From assembly GCF_000513195.1 (NCBI RefSeq), contig NZ_CBVI010000106.1, forward strand, positions 1 to 51,315: 51,315 nt of DNA. Reading direction: 5' to 3'. Position numbers and translations under genes: made by a program. This document shows positions 36,001 to 44,403 of this stretch, piece after piece. Each line of letters opens with the position of its first letter. The first letter of the stretch is position 1. The notes beneath the pieces were generated by a model. That model made no database searches. It was not told where the DNA came from and worked only from the letters and a program-made list of their open reading frames with translations. Origin of the DNA: Bacteroides timonensis. GTDB taxonomy: Bacteria; Bacteroidota; Bacteroidia; Bacteroidales; Bacteroidaceae.

Positions 36001-36160
36001 TGGCACCGGGATACGAAGCACTAATCTTCACCACCGGTGGCGTAATCTGCGGATATTGGTCAATGGGAAGCATCGTCAATCCGATGATACCCACAATGAC
36101 AATCAGTATGGAGATGACAGCCGAGAATACCGGTCTGTCTATAAAGAAACTTACTTTCAT
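33029..36160 (-). CDS. AcrB-type RND multidrug efflux pump (HAE1 family)
   Basis: A 1043-residue proton-driven inner-membrane pump with 12 helices and two large periplasmic loops. Asp408-Asp409 in TM4 (GIVVDDAIVVVENV) are the proton-relay pair; the N-terminal signature FFIDRPVFS and GGITGQLYRQF are typical of HAE1. ATG 36160 is preferred over TTG 36184. It is the middle gene of a leftward adaptor-pump-channel operon similar to the Bme systems of Bacteroides; substrates are likely drugs, detergents or bile salts, but this is inference. Confidence 0.95.
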   Translation of the reverse strand: MKVSFFIDRPVFSAVISILIVIVGIIGLTMLPIDQYPQITPPVVKISASYPGASALTVSQAVATPIEQELNGTPGMLYMESNSSNSGGFSATVTFDISADPDLAAVEIQNRLKLAESRLPAEVVQNGISVEKQAASQLMTICLMSSDPKFDEIYLSNFATLNVLDLLRRIPGVGRVSNIGSRYYAMQIWVQPDKLANFGLTVADLQNALKDQNRESAAGVLGQQPVQGLDITIPITTQGRLSTVGQFEEIVVRANADGSIVRLRDVARISLEASSYNTESSINGENAAVLGIYMLPGANAMEVAENVKKAMDEISSNFPDGLSYEIPFDMTTYISESIHEVYKTLFEALILVIIVVFLSLQSWRATLIPIVAVPISLIGTFGFMLIFGFSLNILTLLGLVLAIGIVVDDAIVVVENVERIMHEEKLPPYEATKKAMEGLTGAIIATSLVLAAVFVPVSFLGGITGQLYRQFTVTIVVSVLLSTVVALTLSPVMCSLILKPESHKRKNIVFRYINYALNMGNRKYVRQISRVIGNPRRVLAAFGVVLVAILLINRLIPTSFLPVEDQGYFKVELELPEGATLERTRTVSERAVEYLMLNPAVEYVQSVVGSSPRVGSSQARSELTVIMKPWGARDGQTIDEVMAQVKKDLQEYPECKVYLSTPPVIPGLGSSGGFEMQLEARGDATFDNLVQATDTLMYYASQRKELSGLSSSLQADIPQLYFDVDRDKVKLAGVPLADVFSTMKAYTGSVYVNDFNMFNRIYRVYIQAEAPYREHKENINLFFVRGADNVMIPLTSLGTTSYTTGPGSIKRFNMFNSAVIRGGAADGYSSGQAMEIIEQIAREHLPENIGVEWSGLSYQEKQAGGQTAMVLALVFLFVFLFLAALYESWTVPIAVLLSLPIAALGAYLGVWLCGLENDVYFQIGLVMLVGLAAKNAILIVEFAKEQVDRGANVVKAALHASQLRFRPILMTSLAFILGMLPMVIASGPGSASRQAIGTGVFFGMILAVTIGILLVPFFFVLIYKAKAKAKSTNIKKVTKRFKR

Positions 36161-36184
36161 ATGCGTCTGTTTTATGTTCGTCAA

Positions 36185-37405
36185 TTACTTTTCAGTCTTA
36201 GCCGAATCCGGTGTCTGACTTTGATCTTCATCTTCTTTCTTCAACAGGGCATTGTTAACCTTAACTTTTATACCCGGGCTTAGTTTGTGGTATCCTTCCA
36301 CCACTATTGTCTCACCCGGCACCAGACCTCTCTCCACCACCACCTGGTTCTGGAATTCAGGTCCTAACTCTATAAAACGACGTTCTACAGTAGAATCACG
36401 GCGCATTACAAACACGTAAGCACCACCTTTTTCGATGATAACGGATTTCAGGGGAACTACTGTTGCATTCTCCCGTACATCCAGCAAGAGCTTCACTTTA
36501 GTGAACTGTCCCGGAAGTAATACATGTTTTGGATTGGGCATTTCGGCACGAACAGAGAATGTACCGGTACGTGGGTCAACCTGCGGTTCAGCAAAGTCAA
36601 CCAAACCTTTGAAGGGATAAACAGTGTTATCTGCCAGTGTTATAGAAATATTGGGCTGCCAGGAACGGGTAGAATCCTTTTGTCCCAGATTCACATTACG
36701 CTCTTTGGTTTTCAGGTAATCCAATGCTGTCATGCTAAAATCTACCAGTACTGTATCACTCTTTACAATAGTAGCAAGCAAGGATTTACCACCCGTCCCC
36801 ACCAGCGTACCAAGGTCTACATATCGTTCACTGATATGCCCTGCAAGCGGTGAGCGAACAATGGTATATCCTAATTCCAGCTCGGCCTGATCCAGATCAG
36901 CCTGACTCATAGCAACACTTGCTTCAGCCGTTTCATAGGCAGCCACTGCATTATCCAAATCCAACCTACTGGCAGCATTCTGTTCATATAAAGGACGGAT
37001 ACGCTCCAGGTCGTTCTGTGCCTTGCGTACCTGCGCCTCATCCTTTTTTAGTTGTGCACGCGCCTTGTCTGCCTTCGCGGCATATTGGTCGCGGTTGATT
37101 ACAAACAATACCTGATTCTTCGTCACATAGGTACCCTCTTCAAAAAGCATATTTTCCAGATACCCTTCTACACGGGCGCGGACTTCTACAAATTGCTGGG
37201 CACGGACACGTCCTACATATTCACCATAGATTTCCACGTCGTCCTGTATCACCGGTTCCACGGCTACCACCGGAAGATCCGGTGCAGGTGCCGGTCGGTG
37301 GGTAATAAACCAATAAATTGCTACCAACACCACTACAGCTATTGCGGCAATCACTGCCTGCCTTTTCGTTATTCTGATTTCTCTCTTCTTAAAAAACGAT
37401 TTCAT
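36185..37405 (-). CDS. AcrA-type RND membrane fusion protein
   Basis: A 406-residue periplasmic adaptor. One N-terminal helix (about 14-32, AVIAAIAVVVLVAIYWFI) anchors it; lipoyl halves (RARVEGYLENMLFEEGTYV and YTIVRSPLAGHISERYVDLG) flank an alpha-hairpin, followed by beta-barrel and membrane-proximal domains. ATG 37405 was chosen over a GTG at 37453. It is the first gene of the RND operon. An upstream region of about 170 bp separates it from a terminator of the neighbouring unit. No local regulator gene is present. Confidence 0.93.
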   Translation of the reverse strand: MKSFFKKREIRITKRQAVIAAIAVVVLVAIYWFITHRPAPAPDLPVVAVEPVIQDDVEIYGEYVGRVRAQQFVEVRARVEGYLENMLFEEGTYVTKNQVLFVINRDQYAAKADKARAQLKKDEAQVRKAQNDLERIRPLYEQNAASRLDLDNAVAAYETAEASVAMSQADLDQAELELGYTIVRSPLAGHISERYVDLGTLVGTGGKSLLATIVKSDTVLVDFSMTALDYLKTKERNVNLGQKDSTRSWQPNISITLADNTVYPFKGLVDFAEPQVDPRTGTFSVRAEMPNPKHVLLPGQFTKVKLLLDVRENATVVPLKSVIIEKGGAYVFVMRRDSTVERRFIELGPEFQNQVVVERGLVPGETIVVEGYHKLSPGIKVKVNNALLKKEDEDQSQTPDSAKTEK

Positions 37406-37570
37406 AAGCTCTCTGTTTATGTTAATGTTAAAAACCCTATAAATAAAAAACACAACTGGCGTGCCAAAGTTCGATGGCTGTACCTTTATTATTCATAGCC
37501 AACGCATTAAATGACTTAACAAGAATAATGAAGAGTGTAGAATCAGCTCTACAAGTGTGGAATAATTCCA

Positions 37571-37608
37571 CAAAAAAAGTCCGGACAAACTGTCCGGACT
37601 CCTTTTTT
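37571..37608 (-). terminator. Rho-independent terminator, bidirectional
   Basis: AGTCCGGACA (37578-37587) pairs with TGTCCGGACT (37591-37600) over a 3-nt loop. An A7 run on the left and a T6 run on the right give U tracts on both strands. It ends the leftward dnaE/trxA-side transcription unit just after the gene at 37625-37963. Confidence 0.85.
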
Positions 37609-37624
37609 ACTTAACTGAACCTTT

Positions 37625-37963
37625 CTATTCTTCATCATCATCCAATGACTCCGTATATTCCAGTTCACCTTGAACCACGAACAGGATTTCTTCCGGATCA
37701 TAGTCACCCATCTCGTCTTTGTGGGCTTCCTTGATGATGTAATCCACGATTTGCCCCAGATCCACTTCGACACATCCTTCTTCGTCCGGCTCTACATCCA
37801 GAATGCCGCTTTCAGAATAATACTCGTCAATCAAATCGAGGAAATAATAGAATTCGTCGTCAGAGAACTTCTCTTTTAACTCCTGCGGCAAATAATTCTT
37901 GATGTATTCGATGGTTTTTTCGTCATCGAGATCATCCTTTAAGAAATCGTCTTCCAGTCCCAT
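37625..37963 (-). CDS. Acidic conserved hypothetical protein
   Basis: A 112-residue, strongly acidic soluble protein with Asp/Glu-rich ends (LEDDFLKDDLDDEKT at the N-terminus, ESLDDDEE at the C-terminus). No recognised domain. It lies 46 bases downstream of trxA in the same direction and is followed by a good terminator, so trxA and this gene likely form one transcript. The position beside thioredoxin and dnaE suggests conservation in Bacteroidales; function unknown. Confidence 0.75.
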   Translation of the reverse strand: MGLEDDFLKDDLDDEKTIEYIKNYLPQELKEKFSDDEFYYFLDLIDEYYSESGILDVEPDEEGCVEVDLGQIVDYIIKEAHKDEMGDYDPEEILFVVQGELEYTESLDDDEE

Positions 37964-38009
37964 AATAGTTAGTTTTTTAAGGGTTAATACCTTATTTATA
38001 TTATGCTCC

Positions 38010-38327
38010 TTAGAGGAACATCTTTTTTATCTTATCATCAAAAGCCGATTTGGAAGCAGAACCTACCTGTTTGTCAACCAACTCACCGTTTTTGAAGAAT
38101 AGTACAGTAGGGATGTTACGAATACCGTATTCAGCAGCTACATCGCCATTTTCGTCTACATCGCACTTACCGATGAGAACCTGTCCTTCGTATGTTTCTG
38201 CCAATTCTTCAATGATAGGACCTACCATTTTACAAGGACCACACCACGGGGCCCAAAAGTCAATCACTACAGGTTTACCCTCTGCAAGGATCTCCTTATA
38301 GTTGCTGTCTGTAATTTCTAAAGCCAT
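38010..38327 (-). CDS. trxA: Thioredoxin
   Basis: A 105-residue cytoplasmic disulfide reductase. The active site WCGPC (Cys29, Cys32) lies in the usual DFWAPWCGPCK motif, with the cis-Pro in RNIPTVLFF. No signal peptide. Its promoter -7 box abuts the dnaE stop codon, so it is transcribed separately from dnaE. It reduces ribonucleotide reductase, peroxiredoxins and other targets, an important defence in anaerobes exposed to oxygen. Confidence 0.96.
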   Translation of the reverse strand: MALEITDSNYKEILAEGKPVVIDFWAPWCGPCKMVGPIIEELAETYEGQVLIGKCDVDENGDVAAEYGIRNIPTVLFFKNGELVDKQVGSASKSAFDDKIKKMFL

Positions 38328-38384
38328 TGCGTTATTGATTAATTATTTAATGTTTAATGATTACTGTCAAAATCTTTATGGAAG

Positions 38385-38392
38385 CAAAGATA
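38385..38392 (-). promoter_or_regulatory. -7 promoter box of trxA
   Basis: TATCTTTG on the minus strand, 57 bases upstream of the trxA ATG. It touches the dnaE stop codon (38393), and the -33 region lies inside dnaE. Confidence 0.65.
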
Positions 38393-41300
38393 CTAATTTA
38401 TCCGGAATTCCAGTTCCGGACGATCATTTAAATAAGAGATTAACTCACGTCCTACGGAAAGTTTCACCGGACGGGAAATCATATCTACCACTGTCTTACT
38501 ATCAGGATCACTCACTTTGAAATAAAGTTCCGTCGTTCCGGGATTCCCTTTCATTAGCGCCGCAAGCTCTGTAACCAAAGCTTGGTTCAGCACGGAAAGC
38601 GGTATCAGAATGGTAATTTTGGAAATCAACTTCTCCTTTACATCCGGCAACAATTCCATAGAAGTAATTTTTACTTCCAATTCATCCTGCCGCCACTGTT
38701 TAGGCTGGCAACGCGCTTTTATAAAGAGGAAAGTACGTTCACCCAGATACCCCTGATAGGTCACCCAGTCATTACCAAAGAAAGGAAGTTCCGCCGAACC
38801 GGAATAGTCTTCAATCTTAGCAATGCCGTAAGGATTACCATTCTTACTGATGCCCCGGCGTACAGAAGTTACAATTCCTCCCATCGTTATTTCACGTCCG
38901 GCAAGTGCCGCTTTGTCTTCCAGTTCAGCCATACGCGTATTGCAAACATGTTGTAACACAACCGAATATTCATCCAGCGGATGAGCGGAAAGATAGATAC
39001 CCACTAGATCACGTTCCCTGTTCAGACGATCCAGATCACTCCAGCGTTCAGCTTCAGGAATTTCGGGAGTAGCTATATCAACTACATTCTCACCACCGAA
39101 CAAGGAATTGGCGGCAGCTGCCTGATCTGCCTGATAACGGTTACCATAACGTACCAAAGTTTCCATGAAAACTTCATTCTTAGAATTCACGGCAAAATAT
39201 TGCTCGCGTTTCAATTCCGGGAACTCATCGAAACCTCCTGCCAGAGCCAGACATTCCAGATTCTTCTTATTACAAGCTGTCAGATTGACGCGTTGCACAA
39301 AGTCGAATATACCTTTGAAAGGACCATTCTTCTCACGTTCTTCCATGATATTCAGCACGGCACCTTCGCCCACACCTTTCACTGCACCGAGACCAAAACG
39401 AATATTTCCTTCCGGGTTAACAGTGAACTTCAGATTACTCTCATTCACATCCGGACCAAGAACTTTGATACCCATAGCCTTACATTCGTCCATCAGTTTA
39501 GTGATATCGGTAATGTTCGACAAACTTCGACTCATTACGGCTGCCATGTACTCGGCAGGGTAATTAGCTTTCAGATAAGCCGTCTGATAAGCTACCCATG
39601 AATAGCAAGTAGCATGAGACTTGTTAAAAGCATAAGATGCAAACTTTTCCCAGTCTCCCCAAATCTTTTCAAGTACTTTCGGATCATGTCCGTTCTTACG
39701 TCCGCCTTCAACGAACTTAGGTTTCATATGATCCAGTTTGTCACGTAGCTTTTTACCCATCGCCTTACGCAGGGCATCGGACTCACCACGAGTGAAGTCA
39801 GCCAACAGACGGGACAGAAGCATCACCTGTTCCTGATATACCGTAATACCATACGTATCCTTCAGGTATTTCTCCATGACAGGAATATCGTACTCAATCG
39901 GTTTCCGCCCATGCTTACGGTCGATAAAATCCGGAATGTAATCCATAGGTCCCGGACGATAGAGAGCATTCATTGCAATCAAGTCTTCAAAAGTAGAAGG
40001 TTGCAACTCACGCAGATATTTCTGCATACCGGCAGACTCAAACTGGAATGTACCAATCGTACGCCCATCACTATATAGTTTATAAGTAGCAGGATCGTCA
40101 ATAGGCACTTTATCTATATTCAACTCCAACTTGCGGTGCAGGCGAATATTCTCTACGGCTTCCTTGATGATTGACAATGTTTTCAATCCCAGGAAGTCCA
40201 TCTTGATCAAGCCTGTATCTTCAATTACCGAACCTTCATATTGAGTAACGAGCATCTTTTCACCCGTTTCTTTATCATCGGCCGTACTTACAGGCACCCA
40301 GTCGGTAATGTCGTCACGACAAATAATCGTACCGCAGGCATGCACACCCGTACCGCGTACGTTACCTTCTAGCATTTTGGCATATTTCAGCGTATCACGC
40401 ACCAAAGGATCGGGAGAAGCCTCAGCCGCCTGCAATTCAGGAACATAATCAATAGCATTCCGCAGGTTCAGCTTTTTATCAGGTATCTTATCAGGAACCA
40501 ATTTGGCCAAACGGTCAGATTCCGACAGAGGAAGTTTCTGCACACGGGCCACGTCCTTGATAGCAAGTTTGGTAGCCATCGTACCATATGTGATAATATG
40601 CGCCACTTTTTCCTGACCGTACTTTTGTGTCACCCAGCGAAGTACTTCACCACGTCCGTCATCATCAAAGTCGATATCGATATCAGGCAAGGAGATACGG
40701 TCGGGGTTCAAGAAACGCTCAAACAGCAAGTCATATTTAATGGGGTCGATTTTTGTAATCTGCAAGCAATACGCTACTGCCGAACCGGCTGCTGACCCAC
40801 GTCCCGGACCTACCGAGACACCCATATTACGCCCGGCAGCAATGAAGTCCTGTACAATAAGGAAGTACCCTGGGAAACCCATCGTCTTCATAATGTAAAG
40901 TTCAAACTTCAATCGCTCCATTACTTCTTCGGACAGAGGATCACCATAGAATATTTTAGCACCGTCAAAAGTAAGTTTGGCAAGGTAGTCCGCTTCTAAT
41001 TTTATACGATATAACTTTTCATATCCGCCCAAGCGTTTGATTTTAGCCTTAGCTGCCTCTTCACTTAATACTACATTGCCATTTTCGTCCTGAGTGAACT
41101 CATCAAACAAATCCTTCTCAGTATATTTTTGCCGATACCCTTCTTCTGTTCCGAAATCTTCAGGAATAGCAAAAGTCGGCATGATAGGCGCATGATCGAT
41201 TGAATAATATTCTACCTTATTTAGGATTTCCAGCGTATTGGACAAAGCCTCGGGAATGTCTGCAAATAATTCATTCATTTCAGCTTTTGTCTTCATCCAC

Positions 41301-42187
41301 TCCTGTTTGGTATAAAGCATGCGTTTAGGGTCATCCAGATCTTTACCCGTACTCAGACAGATCAAACGGTCGTGCGCCTCAGCATGTTCCTCGTTTACAA
41401 AGTGAACGTCGTTGGAGCAAATAAGTTTGATATTGTATTTTTTGGCAAACTCTATCAGCTTGGCATTCGCCCTCTGCTGTAGCGGATAAGCTTCGTGATT
41501 GGCACGGGGCACGGTTGCCTTATGGCGTTGCAACTCCAGATAATAATCTTCACCAAAAAGATTTTTGTACCAACGCACGGCTTCTTCCGCATCTTCCAAT
41601 TGGTCGTTAAGTATCTTTTTAGGCACCTCACCACCAATACAAGCTGAACAGACGATCAATCCTTCATGATACTTTTCCAGTTCGCTACGGTCTGTACGCG
41701 GACGCATATAATATCCTTTTGTCCAGGCTCTGGATACCAATTTTATCAAATTATGATATCCTTTCTCATTCTTAGCCAACACAATCAAGTGCCAACCGCT
41801 CTGGTCGGGTTTACCTTCTTTCTTATCCATGGTGCGGCGTGCCACATACATCTCACAACCGATTATCGGCTTGAACAATTTATTTTCCGCTTCCGCAAGC
41901 TTCGCACGACAATCAGCAAGTTCCGCGTCTTTGTCTTCGCAAGCTATCTCACCACTTTCAATACCGGCTATCCGCTTTTTGAGATCTTTAATCTCTCCCT
42001 TCGGCCCGCCATTCTTCTTGTTAACGTAATTTGTGAACTCTTTAATGCCGAACATATTACCGTGGTCAGTCACGGCTATCCCTTTCATTCCATCCTTCAT
42101 AGCCTTATCCACCAACGCGCTTACGCTGGCCTGACCATCGAGGAGGGAGTACTGGGTATGAACGTGCAAATGAACAAAATCCTGCAT
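38393..42187 (-). CDS. dnaE: DNA polymerase III subunit alpha
   Basis: The 1264-residue replicative polymerase. The N-terminal PHP domain starts FVHLHVHTQYSLLDG and continues with AVTDHGNMFG; the Pol III palm contains GPGRGSAAGS and the catalytic Asp pair in PDIDIDFDDDGRGE; the C-terminus holds the helix-hairpin-helix and an OB-fold (REITMGGIVTSVRRG). The length is usual for the DnaE1 type. It is a single gene with its own promoter, divergent from psd. Essential. Confidence 0.98.
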   Translation of the reverse strand: MQDFVHLHVHTQYSLLDGQASVSALVDKAMKDGMKGIAVTDHGNMFGIKEFTNYVNKKNGGPKGEIKDLKKRIAGIESGEIACEDKDAELADCRAKLAEAENKLFKPIIGCEMYVARRTMDKKEGKPDQSGWHLIVLAKNEKGYHNLIKLVSRAWTKGYYMRPRTDRSELEKYHEGLIVCSACIGGEVPKKILNDQLEDAEEAVRWYKNLFGEDYYLELQRHKATVPRANHEAYPLQQRANAKLIEFAKKYNIKLICSNDVHFVNEEHAEAHDRLICLSTGKDLDDPKRMLYTKQEWMKTKAEMNELFADIPEALSNTLEILNKVEYYSIDHAPIMPTFAIPEDFGTEEGYRQKYTEKDLFDEFTQDENGNVVLSEEAAKAKIKRLGGYEKLYRIKLEADYLAKLTFDGAKIFYGDPLSEEVMERLKFELYIMKTMGFPGYFLIVQDFIAAGRNMGVSVGPGRGSAAGSAVAYCLQITKIDPIKYDLLFERFLNPDRISLPDIDIDFDDDGRGEVLRWVTQKYGQEKVAHIITYGTMATKLAIKDVARVQKLPLSESDRLAKLVPDKIPDKKLNLRNAIDYVPELQAAEASPDPLVRDTLKYAKMLEGNVRGTGVHACGTIICRDDITDWVPVSTADDKETGEKMLVTQYEGSVIEDTGLIKMDFLGLKTLSIIKEAVENIRLHRKLELNIDKVPIDDPATYKLYSDGRTIGTFQFESAGMQKYLRELQPSTFEDLIAMNALYRPGPMDYIPDFIDRKHGRKPIEYDIPVMEKYLKDTYGITVYQEQVMLLSRLLADFTRGESDALRKAMGKKLRDKLDHMKPKFVEGGRKNGHDPKVLEKIWGDWEKFASYAFNKSHATCYSWVAYQTAYLKANYPAEYMAAVMSRSLSNITDITKLMDECKAMGIKVLGPDVNESNLKFTVNPEGNIRFGLGAVKGVGEGAVLNIMEEREKNGPFKGIFDFVQRVNLTACNKKNLECLALAGGFDEFPELKREQYFAVNSKNEVFMETLVRYGNRYQADQAAAANSLFGGENVVDIATPEIPEAERWSDLDRLNRERDLVGIYLSAHPLDEYSVVLQHVCNTRMAELEDKAALAGREITMGGIVTSVRRGISKNGNPYGIAKIEDYSGSAELPFFGNDWVTYQGYLGERTFLFIKARCQPKQWRQDELEVKITSMELLPDVKEKLISKITILIPLSVLNQALVTELAALMKGNPGTTELYFKVSDPDSKTVVDMISRPVKLSVGRELISYLNDRPELEFRIN

Positions 42188-42212
42188 AAATATCTCCTTT
42201 CAATTGAGAGCA

Positions 42213-42243
42213 TAAAAGTACAACGTATATAAGACCTAACAAA
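42213..42243 (-). promoter_or_regulatory. Promoter of dnaE
   Basis: On the minus strand TTTG (42243-42240), 19 bp, TACTTTTA (42220-42213, one mismatch to TAnnTTTG). It lies 26 bases upstream of the dnaE start codon. Confidence 0.65.
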
Positions 42244-42290
42244 AATATTTCCCTAAAAGTTATCAACATCTGCATTTCTCGCCCCAAATG

Positions 42291-42322
42291 CTTGTTAGAT
42301 TTTCAAAATAAGCCTATTTTTG
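42291..42322 (+). promoter_or_regulatory. Promoter of psd-pssA
   Basis: CTTG (42291-42294, one mismatch), 20 bp, TATTTTTG (42315-42322), 36 bases upstream of the ATG at 42358. It supports 42358 as the original psd start. Confidence 0.65.
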
Positions 42323-42357
42323 CCGATAATTTCTATTCGAAGAATAAAACAACTTAC

Positions 42358-43046
42358 ATGAGTCGACTAAAAAACTAAAAAAGATACGAATTCACCGTGA
42401 GGGGACACATACACTGGCCGGCAGTTTATTGTTGCTACTGGTTGTTAATTCCGCTCTCTACTTTGGATTAGAATGCAAATTGCCATTCTATATCGTAGCT
42501 GTGGTAAGTATTGTCCTGTATGGAATGCTGGTGAATTTTTTCAGATGCCCTATCCGCCTGTTTGGCCAGGAAGACACCGAGAAAATAGTGGTGGCACCTG
42601 CCGATGGTAGAATAGTAGTCATAGAAGAAGTGGATGAGAATGAATACTTCCACGATCGTCGGCTCATGATTTCCATCTTTATGAGTGTTATCAATGTACA
42701 CGCTAATTGGTATCCGGTAGACGGAACCGTGAAGAAGGTAGCCCATCATAACGGAAAGTTCATGAAAGCCTGGTTACCGAAAGCCAGTACGGACAACGAA
42801 CGTTCTACAGTGGTAATTGAAACTCCCGAAGGTGTAGAAGTAATGGCACGTCAGATTGCCGGAGCGATGGCACGACGCATCGTCACCTATGCCGAACCCG
42901 GTGAAGACTGTTATATCGATGAACACATGGGCTTTATCAAATTTGGTTCCCGTGTAGATGTATATCTCCCGTTAGGTACAGAAGTATTCGTAAAGATGGG
43001 ACAAACCACTACAGGAAACCAGACTGTGATAGCCAAACTAAAATAA
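42358..43046 (+). CDS. psd: Phosphatidylserine decarboxylase, frameshifted at codon 6
   Basis: Membrane-associated enzyme turning phosphatidylserine into phosphatidylethanolamine, followed 8 bases later by pssA, which makes its substrate. From ATG 42358 the frame reads MSRLKN and stops. Adding one A to the A6 run at 42368-42374 restores MSRLKKLKKIRIHREG and a 229-residue protein of normal length, ending with the Gly197-Ser198 self-cleavage site (KFGSRVD, where Ser becomes the pyruvoyl group). As written, the only open frame starts at TTG 42429 and loses about 23 residues, including part of the first helix. Because the gene is essential, a sequencing or assembly error is likely; alternatives are slippage or an alternative start. 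Confidence 0.92.
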
Positions 43047-43053
43047 CTAAACA

Positions 43054-43752
43054 ATGCCTAACTGTATTACCCGCCATATCCCCAATACATTGACATGTCT
43101 GAATCTGTTCTCAGGCTGTATTGCATGTGTTATGGCTTTCGAGTTCAAGTATGAATGGGCTCTTACCTTCATTATTGTCAGCGCTGTTTTTGACTTCCTC
43201 GACGGAATGTCAGCGCGGTTGCTGAATGCCCCCTCTCCTATTGGAAAAGAATTGGACTCTTTGGCAGATGACGTCAGTTTCGGAGTAGTACCCTCAGTAA
43301 TTGTATTCTCTCTATTGCGCGAAACTACTTATCCCGACTGGATGAGCTGTTTTCAAGAATATGTTCCCTATTTTGCTTTCCTCATCGCTGTATTTTCAGC
43401 ATTGCGTTTGGCTAAATTTAATATTGACGAACGCCAGACCAGCTCATTCATCGGCCTGAATACTCCTGCCAATACCTTATTTTGGGCAGCAGCAGCGGCG
43501 CAATACCATGATTGGCTGATACAAGGTGGAGTAATCCTGTATGGTTTATTGATTTGCATCGTATTATTCTCTCTGTTACTGGTATCTGAATTCCCAATGT
43601 TCGCCTTCAAACTGAAGAATTTCTCTTGGGAAGAAAATAAAATCCGTTATTTGTTTTTGATAGTCAGCATTCCTTTGCTCATCTTTGTAGGACTTGCAGC
43701 TGTCATTGGCTGGTACATCATTCTGTGCTGGTTTGTAAGAAAGAAGCTCTAA
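43054..43752 (+). CDS. pssA: CDP-diacylglycerol-serine O-phosphatidyltransferase
   Basis: A 232-residue integral membrane enzyme joining CDP-diacylglycerol and serine to give phosphatidylserine. The CDP-alcohol phosphotransferase motif DGX2ARX8GX3DX3D is exact (Asp50, Gly51, Ala54, Arg55, Gly64, Asp68, Asp72). About six to seven helices. It is 8 bases downstream of psd, forming a two-step phosphatidylethanolamine operon. A short hairpin (43784-43798, GTTCGT/ACGAAC) follows the stop codon. Confidence 0.95.
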   Translation: MPNCITRHIPNTLTCLNLFSGCIACVMAFEFKYEWALTFIIVSAVFDFLDGMSARLLNAPSPIGKELDSLADDVSFGVVPSVIVFSLLRETTYPDWMSCFQEYVPYFAFLIAVFSALRLAKFNIDERQTSSFIGLNTPANTLFWAAAAAQYHDWLIQGGVILYGLLICIVLFSLLLVSEFPMFAFKLKNFSWEENKIRYLFLIVSIPLLIFVGLAAVIGWYIILCWFVRKKL

Positions 43753-43820
43753 ACAAATCTTCTGGCACAGTTGTTGTACTATCGTTCGTAAGACGAACAA
43801 TATATAAAAACGATTAGCCC

Positions 43821-44135
43821 ATGTTTCACATCTTAGGATTTTTATTTATCATTATAGTCGTTATTCTGGTCATCGGACTCAGCATCATCGGCACCGTTCT
43901 CCGAACTGTTTTCGGACTGGGGAAACGTCGTAGCTCTTCAGGTACTTACCAGAATGGCGGAGGAAGTTATCAATCCGGTAGAGGTTATTCTTTCTCGGGT
44001 GATCAACAACAGGATGCTTCTTCGCAATCCAACGGAGAAACAACTTCCTCTGGAAATGATATCCATAGAAAACACAAGAAACTTTTCTCTAAAGATGAAG
44101 GAGAATACGTGGATTTTGAAGAAATTAAAGAATAA
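43821..44135 (+). CDS. DUF4834 family small membrane protein
   Basis: A 104-residue protein: one N-terminal transmembrane helix (about 4-27, rich in Ile and Val), a Gly/Ser/Tyr-rich linker (GTYQNGGGSYQSGRGYSF) and a charged C-terminal tail ending in YVDFEEIKE. It fits the DUF4834 pattern known in Bacteroidales. Function unknown. It lies 68 bases downstream of pssA and may share that transcript. Its stop touches the stop of the convergent small gene at 44136. Confidence 0.8.
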   Translation: MFHILGFLFIIIVVILVIGLSIIGTVLRTVFGLGKRRSSSGTYQNGGGSYQSGRGYSFSGDQQQDASSQSNGETTSSGNDIHRKHKKLFSKDEGEYVDFEEIKE

Positions 44136-44327
44136 TCAGATTTTTGCCATGCCGGTAAGAATGTATTTGCCTCTCAGATTATGCTCCTTCATATAAATTT
44201 GAACTTCCAGCCGGCAAGCAGACATTAAGGCATATCCCACTAATCTGTCATTCATAGCTTTGATAAATGAATACTCTGTATCGTTGTGAATAAAAGATAT
44301 ACGATGATATTCCATTACATAATGCAT
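44136..44327 (-). CDS. Small hypothetical protein
   Basis: A 63-residue protein with no recognised domain. It is kept because a good -7 promoter box lies 22 bases upstream and the frame fills exactly the gap to the convergent DUF4834 stop codon. It contains one Cys and is mildly basic. It could still be a chance frame. Confidence 0.55.
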   Translation of the reverse strand: MHYVMEYHRISFIHNDTEYSFIKAMNDRLVGYALMSACRLEVQIYMKEHNLRGKYILTGMAKI

Positions 44328-44348
44328 TTTAAGAATCTGTTAAGTAGT

Positions 44349-44356
44349 CAAATATA
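44349..44356 (-). promoter_or_regulatory. -7 promoter box of the small gene 44136-44327
   Basis: TATATTTG on the minus strand, 22 bases upstream of ATG 44327. A TTTG at 44383-44380 is 23 bp further up, slightly too far. Confidence 0.5.
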
Positions 44357-44403
44357 CGGATAAAATACGAAATACAGATCAAAAAGAGGAACTATATTAG
44401 AAT

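Noticed and set aside
41666..42232. 188-codon plus-strand frame
   Set aside because: Antisense to the PHP domain of dnaE and overlapping its promoter.
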